The translations under genes and the position numbers were made by a program. Under the pieces are notes generated by a model that saw only the letters and a program-made list of their open reading frames with translations, was not told where the DNA came from and made no database searches. From contig MGZK01000135.1 of the NCBI GenBank assembly GCA_001802125.1, positions 1 to 64,000 on the forward strand: 64,000 nucleotides of DNA. Reading direction: 5' to 3'. Positions 41,295-49,436 of this stretch are shown here, in pieces (within the stretch, counting starts at the first letter, position 1; every line of letters begins with the position of its first letter). Origin of the DNA: Geobacteraceae bacterium GWC2_55_20. Lineage in GTDB: Bacteria; Desulfobacterota; Desulfuromonadia; Geobacterales; Pseudopelobacteraceae.

Positions 41295-41471
41295 ATGCCC
41301 TGGTACATGAACCCCATCAGAACTTGCAAGGTTTTGAACAGAATAGCCAATCGTCACAGACACGTCCCGCTTCGCGACCTCAACTCGGTGCTGGATCAGG
41401 CGACTGAAAAATTATGGAACAAACAGGAATGCTACTATTCAAAGAGTTCATCACGACCTGGAGCATCCTGA
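41295..41471 (+). CDS. Putative small protein (58 aa) of unknown function
   Basis: MPWYMNPIRTCKVLNRIANRHRHVPLRDLNSVLDQATEKLWNKQECYYSKSSSRPGAS*; preceded by AGGAGAAG and a sigma54 promoter; absent from the ORF track. Confidence 0.4.
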   Translation: MPWYMNPIRTCKVLNRIANRHRHVPLRDLNSVLDQATEKLWNKQECYYSKSSSRPGAS

Positions 41472-41806
41472 TCTGAACTAAACGTTAGTCTTCCGGATTG
41501 CCCCCCCTCCTGACCTGAGTTGCTTCCCACAACATTCACAATGCACCGTTCCATCATCACTTTTCAAGCCCCGGCTCAAGACAACCCCATCGACAACCAG
41601 CACAGCTCCATGAAGACTCTCACTTTCCCGCCAGGAAACCGCTGAGGCAAAATTCCCCACTGTGGATAAAATACCTACGCACAAATGTGCGTTTGTGGAC
41701 ACAATTATATAAAACTGTTTCTTTTGGCCCCGCCCATTACCCCGACAAAAAGACACCGCCGGCGCCTTCCCAGCATAACAGGCCGATATATAACGTTATT
41801 TTAAGT

Positions 41807-41822
41807 TGGCATTCAACTTGCT
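41807..41822 (+). promoter_or_regulatory. Sigma54 promoter of the adh-moxR-coxE cluster
   Basis: TGGCATTCAACTTGCT (GG-N10-GC; full TTGC at -12). Confidence 0.75.
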
Positions 41823-42029
41823 AAACAGTAAATCATAAAGCGGTTATGGGCCATGACACAGATTCGATCGGCCCCTTGGCAGTAGATAAAGAGATTTATA
41901 AGAACGAAGTTTTGAGGAGGTGGCATTCAAAAAAATCTAAAGTATGGCAAGTTGTAGCGACGGCAGTAATGTATAACTCATTTAATGGAGCAGCACCAAA
42001 AACAAACACCCAAAAAGGAGGAAGTACCC

Positions 42030-43235
42030 ATGTCTCACAACAAAGATGTCAAACGGACCCTTAAGAATGAAAGACTGGAATACCCGATCAAGATGATGCA
42101 CGCCTATCCTTCCGTAAATGTCGGTTGGGGCGCACATACAATGGTTGGCAACGATGCCAGGGCTCTGGGTATGACTAATGCCCTGATCGTAACCACCGGC
42201 CTTCGCGGAACCGGCATTGTAGAGACCATCCAGGGCGTACTGAAAGCTGCTGGTGTTGCTTCCGAAGTATTTGACAAAGTAACCCCCAACCCGAAAGACC
42301 ATGAAGTAATGGCTGGCGCAAAAGTGCTGGCAGCCGGCAAGTTCGACGGCATCATCAGCCTCGGCGGCGGCAGCTCCCATGACGCCTGCAAGGCCATCAA
42401 ACTGGTTCACAGCCATGACGGCCAGGATGTACGCAGCTTCGAAGGCGCTTTCAAGGCAACCAAGGCCAATACGATCCCCCAGCTCGCCATCAACACCACA
42501 TCGGGAACCGGCTCGGAAGTTTCCTGCTTCTCGATCATCAACCATACTGACAAGAAGTACAAAATGGCACTGTTCGATCCGAACTGCACACCCAGCAAAT
42601 CGGTCAATGACCCGCTGATCCATCAGTGCATGCCTGGCGACCTGGCCGGCTACACAGGAATGGACGCACTGGCACATGGCGTGGAAGCAATCGCCTCCCG
42701 CCTGGGTGTTGTCTCCGCTTACGGCCCCGGCCTGAGCGCAATCTCCCTGATCTTCGGCAACCTGCGTCAATCGGCAATGAACAGGAATAACGACAAAGCC
42801 GTTGAGGCAATGGTCTGGGCCGAAATGGCAGCCGCCTACAGCTTCAACAGCGCCGGCCTCGGCCTGATTCACAGTATGGCACACGCCCTGGGCGGCATGT
42901 ATGATGCACCCCACGGACTCTGCAACGCCATCGGCCTCGGTCCGGTCATGACATTCAACCTGCCTGCTTGCCCTGAGCGCTTCAAGATGATGGCACAAGC
43001 AGCCGGTATCGATACAAACGGCATGTCCGACATGAAAGCTGGTCAAGCATTTATTGACGCTTGTCTGGAACTGAAAGCCGATCTGGGCATCACCAAGACC
43101 TTCACCGATCTGGGTCTGCTTGAAAAAGACGTCGAAGGTCTGTCACGCTTCTCGGTAAACGATATCTGCACCGAAGGCAACCCGACCGATACCGGCCTGC
43201 AGGACATGATCGGCATCTTCAAGCAGTGCATGTAA
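42030..43235 (+). CDS. Iron-containing alcohol dehydrogenase, NDMA-dependent methanol dehydrogenase (MNO/MDO, nicotinoprotein)-like
   Basis: Start at 42030 with AAAGGAGGAAG RBS. TTGLRGTGIVE, NPKDHEVM, IISLGGGSSHDACKA, NTTSGTGSEVS, GLIHSMAHALGGMYDAPHGLCNAIGLGPV, EGNPTDT. Confidence 0.88.
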   Translation: MSHNKDVKRTLKNERLEYPIKMMHAYPSVNVGWGAHTMVGNDARALGMTNALIVTTGLRGTGIVETIQGVLKAAGVASEVFDKVTPNPKDHEVMAGAKVLAAGKFDGIISLGGGSSHDACKAIKLVHSHDGQDVRSFEGAFKATKANTIPQLAINTTSGTGSEVSCFSIINHTDKKYKMALFDPNCTPSKSVNDPLIHQCMPGDLAGYTGMDALAHGVEAIASRLGVVSAYGPGLSAISLIFGNLRQSAMNRNNDKAVEAMVWAEMAAAYSFNSAGLGLIHSMAHALGGMYDAPHGLCNAIGLGPVMTFNLPACPERFKMMAQAAGIDTNGMSDMKAGQAFIDACLELKADLGITKTFTDLGLLEKDVEGLSRFSVNDICTEGNPTDTGLQDMIGIFKQCM

Positions 43236-43269
43236 TTATATTTTTGATTCGTTGTGTGCCTATGTAATG

Positions 43270-43326
43270 TTATGCCGCTGGTCCCGAAGGGTAGATGCCC
43301 CTAACCGGGTCCAGCGGCTATTTTGT
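43270..43326 (+). terminator. Intrinsic terminator or attenuator between adh and moxR
   Basis: GCCGCTGGTCCCG ... CCGGGTCCAGCGGC (13-bp stem, one mismatch, with a small inner hairpin) followed by TATTTTGTTG. Confidence 0.7.
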
Positions 43327-43384
43327 TGAATTAATTGCATTTTACAAATAACAGTTCCATAAAATCCAACGATACGAGGCCGAC

Positions 43385-44287
43385 ATGATTACCGAACAAG
43401 GGGTTAAGGACTTTCTCAAGACAGGTGGCTACATTGCCGATGACGCCATCGCCACCGCAGTTTTCCTGGCCCTCCGCATGGAAAAGCCGATCCTGATCGA
43501 AGGCCCTCCCGGCGTGGGAAAAACCGGGCTGGCCAAGGCGCTTTCTTCGGCACTTGATTTTCCGCTGGTGCGTTTGCAGTGCTACGAAGGGATCGACGAG
43601 GGCAAGGCGCTCTATGACTGGGAATACGGCAAACAACTGCTCTATACCCAACTCCTGCGTACCCAGCTTGACAATTACCTCTCGGTCTCAGCCGACCTGC
43701 GAGAAGCTGTCGAACGGCTTTCCGCCGAGGAAAGCCTGTTTTTCTCCAGAAATTTCCTGGTGCAACGACCGATCCTGCGCAGCTTCCTCTCGGAAAAGCG
43801 TTCTCTGCTGCTGATCGACGAGATCGACCGTTCCGATGACGAATTCGAGGCACTGCTGCTGGAGTGCCTGAGCGACTTCCAGGTCTCGATCCCCGAACTG
43901 GGAGTGATCGAAGCCAAAAGAAAACCGCTGACTATCCTGACTAGCAACGGCACCCGGATGATCTCCGATGCGTTGCGCCGACGCTGCCTGTATCTGTACA
44001 TCGGCTATCCGGAGTTGGAACGGGAAGTGGCAATCGTCAGGATAAAGTTCCCTGAGATCTGTGACACGCTGGCGCGTCAGATGGTGGAATTCCTGCGCAA
44101 GGCCCGCGAACTGAACCTGCGTAAGCCCCCAAGTGTTTCTGAAACACTTGATTGGGCCCAGGTACTGTCAATCCTGAAAGCGTCCCAACTGACACCAGAG
44201 GTGGTCGCCAATACCGTAGGTGTGATCGCCAAGCACCAGACCGACCTGCAGAAGGTAAATGATCTGGCAGTGCAGGAATTGAGTTAA
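43385..44287 (+). CDS. MoxR-family AAA+ ATPase (CoxD-like)
   Basis: MEKPILIEGPPGVGKTGLAKALSSALDFPLVRLQCYEGIDEGKALYDWEYGKQLLY; Walker B LLLIDEIDRSDDEFEALLLECLSDFQVSIPELG. Confidence 0.92.
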   Translation: MITEQGVKDFLKTGGYIADDAIATAVFLALRMEKPILIEGPPGVGKTGLAKALSSALDFPLVRLQCYEGIDEGKALYDWEYGKQLLYTQLLRTQLDNYLSVSADLREAVERLSAEESLFFSRNFLVQRPILRSFLSEKRSLLLIDEIDRSDDEFEALLLECLSDFQVSIPELGVIEAKRKPLTILTSNGTRMISDALRRRCLYLYIGYPELEREVAIVRIKFPEICDTLARQMVEFLRKARELNLRKPPSVSETLDWAQVLSILKASQLTPEVVANTVGVIAKHQTDLQKVNDLAVQELS

Positions 44288-44289
44288 CC

Positions 44290-45696
44290 ATGGAACGGAT
44301 TATCGCGGGCTTCGTTTCAGCTCTTCGTGAAAGCGGTATCCGCGTTTCCCCCGGCGAAAGCCTGGATGCGGTCCAGGCCCTGGGGCTTTGTGGAATGACG
44401 GGGCGCAAGTCGTCCCGGCAACTACTGCGACTGACACTGGTGAAGAATGTCAATGACATTCCGGTATTCAACGAGGTTTTTAACCAATATTTCAGCCGCT
44501 ACAAGTTTTTCGACCCGGAAATGAATGTTCCCGAACTGATGGATGCCGCCATCGTCGATATGGAGGGGGAATTTAACTATCTAAACCAGCGCCAGGACGA
44601 CGACCACGACGAGCAGGGTCCCCTGCTCAAGCTTGACAGCGATATAAATCCGGAGGATCTGCAGGAGTTGAAAAGCCTGACCGAAATCGATCCCGACGAT
44701 TCGGACGGCAATGAAATTGTCGTACAGATGAAGGGTTATCGCGGCAAGGCAAAGGCGCCGCGGCCGACGCGTCGTTACACCCAGAACCCGCTCACGATCG
44801 AACTCAACAAAAACAACAACGCCCCGATGGGCATCACCTTTACCCATGAAGAACAGATCGCCATGCAGGATGTGGTTTCGCGCATGATGATGCGTCTGCG
44901 CAAAGACATGAAGCGGATGAAGAACAACCAGAATCGCGGCAAGCTGCACGTAATCAAAACCATCCAGAAGAATTACCGTCACGACATGGTCCCGTTCCAG
45001 GTGGCGCTACGCCGCAAACGCCGGGAGAAACCACGTCTGGTGGTACTATGCGATGTCAGTTTTTCAGTGAGTCATGCCTCCCGTTTCATGCTGCTGCTTT
45101 TGCACACGCTGCATAATCAAATGCTGGATGTACGCAGTTTCATCTTCAACCGCGAGGTGGCGGAAATCACCGAAATGCTGGCCAACATGCCGGTCAACGA
45201 TCTGATGGAAACCATCGACAAGGGCGACATCGTCGATCTGGATGCCAACAGCAGTTTCGGCCAGGTTTTCCTGGCCTTCAAGAAGAGATACCTGGAAAAC
45301 CTGCGCGGCAGACCGGCTTTCATCATCCTGGGAGACGCGCGCAACAACTACGACGAGGCCAATGACTGGGTTTTGGACGAAATCCGCGAGAAGGCACGCT
45401 ATATGCTGTGGCTGACACCGGAGGAACGCGACACCTGGAAGCGCGGAGACTGCCTGATGGAAGTATATGGCTCATATTGCGACAAGGTGGAGGTTGTGAA
45501 AACGGTCGAAGACCTCAGTCTGGTCGTCGAGGACTTGCTGCGCGACATCTATGCCGACCATGCCCATCCAATTGACAAGAAGCGTCTGCGGGAAGCCAAA
45601 GCGGCCGAAGTCTACGACTCCAGGGATTATTATACCCGTGGCTCGACCGGTGGCGGTGAAGCGGTTTTTGACCCATCAGGACGTAGCCACTGGTAA
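44290..45696 (+). CDS. CoxE-like von Willebrand factor A domain protein
   Basis: MIDAS-type LVVLCDVSFSVSHASRFMLLLLHTLHNQMLDVRSFIFNREVAEITEML; follows moxR directly. Confidence 0.88.
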   Translation: MERIIAGFVSALRESGIRVSPGESLDAVQALGLCGMTGRKSSRQLLRLTLVKNVNDIPVFNEVFNQYFSRYKFFDPEMNVPELMDAAIVDMEGEFNYLNQRQDDDHDEQGPLLKLDSDINPEDLQELKSLTEIDPDDSDGNEIVVQMKGYRGKAKAPRPTRRYTQNPLTIELNKNNNAPMGITFTHEEQIAMQDVVSRMMMRLRKDMKRMKNNQNRGKLHVIKTIQKNYRHDMVPFQVALRRKRREKPRLVVLCDVSFSVSHASRFMLLLLHTLHNQMLDVRSFIFNREVAEITEMLANMPVNDLMETIDKGDIVDLDANSSFGQVFLAFKKRYLENLRGRPAFIILGDARNNYDEANDWVLDEIREKARYMLWLTPEERDTWKRGDCLMEVYGSYCDKVEVVKTVEDLSLVVEDLLRDIYADHAHPIDKKRLREAKAAEVYDSRDYYTRGSTGGGEAVFDPSGRSHW

Positions 45697-45736
45697 TGAA
45701 CATAAAATTATCAATTCCAACACAGAAGGAGTACAA

Positions 45737-45973
45737 ATGAGTTGCGACAGTAAAAACCACCAGATGCATATGTGCGCCCTCAAAAGACAGGGGCTCGACG
45801 ATTGCATCGCCAGTCTTTCAGACAATCCCACAGTCGAATGCAAACAGTGCGGCGCCATGGCAAACAGCTCAAAAAACCTGTGTGCTGCCCATTTGGGAGA
45901 TACGGCCCCCAATGTTGAAGGCGGACACGGGACCATAGGCCTTGATGAAGTCGGCAAACCACACGCAGGGTAA
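45737..45973 (+). CDS. Small cysteine-rich protein (78 aa)
   Basis: Start at 45737 with AAGGAG RBS: MSCDSKNHQMHMCALKRQGLDDCIASLSDNPTVECKQCGAMANSSKNLCAAHLGDTAPNVEGGHGTIGLDEVGKPHAG (6 Cys, including CxxC). Confidence 0.75.
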   Translation: MSCDSKNHQMHMCALKRQGLDDCIASLSDNPTVECKQCGAMANSSKNLCAAHLGDTAPNVEGGHGTIGLDEVGKPHAG

Positions 45974-46015
45974 GGACAGAAGATACTCCATCGTACAAAA
46001 CGGGAGAGCGACATC

Positions 46016-46183
46016 ATGACAGAACCGAGCGGCGTCAATCAGATTGAAGATAAGCCTGCGACGCGGAAGGCCACCGAACCTGGCAAGGAACCTGATAAAA
46101 CGGACGAGACCAAGGAAGAAGAGAACACGCAGCAGATACCCGTCAAGCAGGTACCAATGGACGGCATCTGCGGTGGCTACTGA
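46016..46183 (+). CDS. Mycofactocin-precursor-like (MftA-like) putative RiPP precursor peptide (55 aa), not in the ORF track
   Basis: MTEPSGVNQIEDKPATRKATEPGKEPDKTDETKEEENTQQIPVKQVPMDGICGGY*; RBS GGGAGAG; C-terminus resembles MftA ...VEEVSIDGMCGVY*. Confidence 0.75.
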   Translation: MTEPSGVNQIEDKPATRKATEPGKEPDKTDETKEEENTQQIPVKQVPMDGICGGY

Positions 46184-46213
46184 GGAATCGGGTAAAACCG
46201 AAAGGGGGATTCC

Positions 46214-47323
46214 ATGAGCAGGATGCTGCTTTCGCCGGGTCGTTACGTTCAGGGTGCCGGCGCCATCAGGGAAATTGGTCTGCACGCGTCACGAATCGGA
46301 ACGTGTGCCCTGGTTATCGGAGGAAAGACCGCTCTGACACTGTGCGGTGAGGAAATACGGGCAAGTCTCGCACAAAAAGAGATCCCCTGTTACCAGGAAT
46401 GCTTTCAGGGGGTCTCATCTCAACTGGAGATCAGGCGGCTTACCGGAATTGCGGCTGCAAACAGGGCCGACATGATCATTGCTCTGGGTGGAGGTGCCTC
46501 AATTGACGCCGGCAAAGCGGTTTCACATGAGATGAAAGTGCCGGTCATTGTCATACCGACCGTTATCTCTACCGACGCCCCCTGTTCGGCTCTGTCAGTA
46601 ATTTACAGCGAAGCGGGAGTATTTGAACGTTACCTGTTTTTGAGAAAAAACCCGGATTGCGTTCTGGTTGATACGAATTTGGTGGCGCAATCGCCGGCCA
46701 GGTTCCTGGTAGCCGGCATGGGTGATGCTTTGGCCACATTCTGGGAATCCGACACCTGTTTCAGAAGCGGAAAACCAAATCCGCTTACAGGAGGAATTCT
46801 TCCCACATTGGCGACCAGGGCACTGGCACGTCTCTGCTATGAAACTTTGCTTGAATCGGGACTTCAGGCAAAGCTGGCCGTTGAAAGAAAAGTCGTTACA
46901 CCGGCCGTTGAAGCAATTGTGGAAGCTAATACGCTGTTGAGCGGCCTAAGCTCGGAAAATGGCGGCCACGCCGGAGCACATTCGATTCATAATGGATTGA
47001 CCGCGCTGGCATCCACTAAAAATAAACTCCATGGCGAAAAAGTTGCCTTTGGAGTCATTGCCCAACTCGTACTGGAAGGCCGTCCCAAAAGCGCCATCAA
47101 GGAAGTTCAGGATTTCTGCATCAGCGTTGGACTGCCGCTCTGCCTGCAAGACCTGGACATAATCGACCCAGCGCCGGGTGACATCAGACAAGTGGCGGAA
47201 GCAACTGTCGCCGACGGCGAAACCATCCATTCAACCTGGTTTCACGTTTCCGCAGATATGGTGGAAGCCGCGATCCTGACCGCTGATGCACTCGGAACAA
47301 TCTACAAAAAGGCTATCGGGTGA
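46214..47323 (+). CDS. GldA-like (glycerol dehydrogenase type) iron-containing dehydrogenase
   Basis: RYVQGAGAIREIGLHASRIGTCALVIGGKTAL; IALGGGASIDAGKAVSHEMKVPVIVIPTVISTDAPCSALSVIYSEAGVF; GGHAGAHSIHNGLTAL; HGEKVAFGVIAQLVLE. Confidence 0.92.
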   Translation: MSRMLLSPGRYVQGAGAIREIGLHASRIGTCALVIGGKTALTLCGEEIRASLAQKEIPCYQECFQGVSSQLEIRRLTGIAAANRADMIIALGGGASIDAGKAVSHEMKVPVIVIPTVISTDAPCSALSVIYSEAGVFERYLFLRKNPDCVLVDTNLVAQSPARFLVAGMGDALATFWESDTCFRSGKPNPLTGGILPTLATRALARLCYETLLESGLQAKLAVERKVVTPAVEAIVEANTLLSGLSSENGGHAGAHSIHNGLTALASTKNKLHGEKVAFGVIAQLVLEGRPKSAIKEVQDFCISVGLPLCLQDLDIIDPAPGDIRQVAEATVADGETIHSTWFHVSADMVEAAILTADALGTIYKKAIG

Positions 47324-49320
47324 AAAGTATTTCCGCTGACAAGCCACATATTCCCATCAAGGAAAACCCGGAGCCTCACAGCACAATAGTGAACACTACC
47401 AGGCTCCTGAGAAATGCCCGCATCCGGCAAAATGAGCTGGAACTTCAGATCGAAGAGTTGCGACTCGCCAACTCGGAGCTGGAGTCATCACGGAACAAAT
47501 ACGCTCTGCTTTACGACTTTGCCCCGGTTGGATACTTCACTTTCGATAGACGGGGGGGGATCCGGACAGTCAACCTGACCGGAGCAAACCTGCTGGGGAT
47601 CGAACGCCCATTGCTGATCAACAGTTATTTTGAAAACTTCGTGGCCGAAAAGGACCGCCAGCCTTTTGCCGAGTTTTTAAGTACAGTCTTTGCTAGCCAT
47701 GACAAAATGACCTGCCGGCTGAAGCTGTCAAGAAACGACAACCGGCCAATTTTCGTGCGCATCGAGGCGATGGCTGGTGAATCCGGTGACGAATGTTATG
47801 CGGCCCTGGTGGACATTACGCAACGCAAACTGGCTGACGTGGCCCTTCGTGAGAGTGAGTACAATCTGTCCAAGGCCCAATCGATGTCACATGTAGGTTC
47901 TTGGCGGTCGGACCTTTTAACCGGTGAATTGAGAGTATCGGACGAACTGCTTCGCATCATGCGACTGAACCGGGAAGAAGCGACACAGGAAACCTTCGCA
48001 AGCCTGATTCATCCGGAAGATATGGAGTCGGTCATGGCGCATCTTCGCCTGGGCGCTGAACTTGGCAACAGCTATGAAATCGAGCATCGCCTGTTGCTCA
48101 GGGACGGAACGACCAAATGGGTCTATACGATTGTGGAACCTTCCGTCAATATCGCCAGGCAGGTTGTCAGGCTATACGGCACGACCCAGGACATAAGCGA
48201 TCGAAAACGGTCCGAGGTCCGGCTGCGAAACAAGAAAAACGAGCTGCAAACCATATTCGATTCGGTCAACGATGGCGTCATCGTCTTTGACCACAACGGG
48301 CTGATACAGAATTTCAATCACATCTGCCCGCAATTCTTCCCGGAAAAGATACTTTCTGGGAGAAGTTGCCGGGATATTTTCCATCCGGAACTGGCGGAAT
48401 CGCCGGACAGCTGTCCGGTGGAACTGGCCCTGCGCGGCGAGCGGGTGGAAACCACGCTGGTATCGCCGCAGCATGGCAACAAGATCCGCTATATCGACGT
48501 TACGGCCAACCCGATACATGACGCGTTGGGAGAGAAGACCAGGGCACTGGTCTTTTTCAGGGACGTGACACTGAAGAGGCTGCAGGAGCTGCAACTGATT
48601 CAGACCGACAAGATGTCCAGCATCGGTGTGCTGGCCACCGGCGTGGCCCATGAGATCAATAATCCGCTGACCTCGGTGGCGGGCTATGCCGAAGCCCTGT
48701 TGCGACGTTTCAGCGACGAGCCGGCTCTGCGCGAGAACAGGCTGCTGGATGTTTTTCCTAAATACCTTGAGGTCATCGTACGCGAGTCATACCAGTGCAA
48801 GAGGATCATCGGCAGTCTGTTGAATTTTGGAAGAAAGTCCAACGGTATCGTCGGCAGGGCGGAAATAAACGGAATACTGCTGGAGATTCTGGAACTTCTG
48901 CAGCATCAATCGAACTACGGAAACATTGAGGTGGTGACGAAACTTCAGGAAAACATACCGCTTATCCCATGTGATCCTTCCGAACTTCGTCAGATCTGCA
49001 TGAACCTGCTGATAAACGCCTGCCATTCCATCAAGGAAAAAGGTCTGGTTGAGATTACAACTAAACACTCCATCGACGAGCAAGCAGTTTACATACAGGT
49101 TCGCGACACCGGTTGCGGCATCGCCCAGGATGTGATCGACCGGATATGGGACCCGTTTTTCACTACCAAGGAACCGGGAAAAGGCACCGGGCTGGGACTG
49201 GCGCTGACCTACAATATTGTAAAACGGCTGGGAGGCGAAATCAGCGTCAAAAGCAACGTCGGCGCAGGTTCGCAATTTACGGTGCGTTTACCCGTATGCC
49301 ACGGGCAGGAAAGTCAGTAA
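47320..49320 (+). CDS. Multi-PAS sensor histidine kinase (paralogue of the kinase at 38246)
   Basis: GTG start overlapping the dehydrogenase stop; ATGVAHEINNPLTSVAGYAEALLRRFSDE; HICP/SCRDIFHPE/SCPVE PAS motif; GTGLGLALTYNIVKRLGG. Confidence 0.92.
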   Translation: MKSISADKPHIPIKENPEPHSTIVNTTRLLRNARIRQNELELQIEELRLANSELESSRNKYALLYDFAPVGYFTFDRRGGIRTVNLTGANLLGIERPLLINSYFENFVAEKDRQPFAEFLSTVFASHDKMTCRLKLSRNDNRPIFVRIEAMAGESGDECYAALVDITQRKLADVALRESEYNLSKAQSMSHVGSWRSDLLTGELRVSDELLRIMRLNREEATQETFASLIHPEDMESVMAHLRLGAELGNSYEIEHRLLLRDGTTKWVYTIVEPSVNIARQVVRLYGTTQDISDRKRSEVRLRNKKNELQTIFDSVNDGVIVFDHNGLIQNFNHICPQFFPEKILSGRSCRDIFHPELAESPDSCPVELALRGERVETTLVSPQHGNKIRYIDVTANPIHDALGEKTRALVFFRDVTLKRLQELQLIQTDKMSSIGVLATGVAHEINNPLTSVAGYAEALLRRFSDEPALRENRLLDVFPKYLEVIVRESYQCKRIIGSLLNFGRKSNGIVGRAEINGILLEILELLQHQSNYGNIEVVTKLQENIPLIPCDPSELRQICMNLLINACHSIKEKGLVEITTKHSIDEQAVYIQVRDTGCGIAQDVIDRIWDPFFTTKEPGKGTGLGLALTYNIVKRLGGEISVKSNVGAGSQFTVRLPVCHGQESQ

Positions 49321-49368
49321 CGGTTCGGGCTTTTGACCATGGCTGGAGTGCCCATAAAGCCGGTGGGT

Positions 49369-49404
49369 GCAAAAAACAAGGGCGGCAAAAACAGATGCCG
49401 CCCT
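49369..49404 (-). terminator. Intrinsic terminator of the MshEN-dockerin gene
   Basis: Minus strand AGGGCGGCATCTGTTTTTGCCGCCCTTGTTTTTTG. Confidence 0.75.
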
Positions 49405-49436
49405 CAGAAGTCAGCTTACGATAACGCCGGTGATTC

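Noticed and set aside
41478-41756. 92-aa minus-strand ORF with CECCGK motif
   Set aside because: No RBS or family resemblance, and it lies across the sigma54 regulatory region; insufficient support.
41846-42064. 72-aa plus-strand ORF between the sigma54 promoter and adh
   Set aside because: No convincing ribosome-binding site and it overlaps the adh start by about 35 nt out of frame; more likely leader sequence.
41982-43046. Minus-strand 354-aa ORF
   Set aside because: Antisense to the iron-containing alcohol dehydrogenase at 42030; Cys/His-rich antisense artefact.
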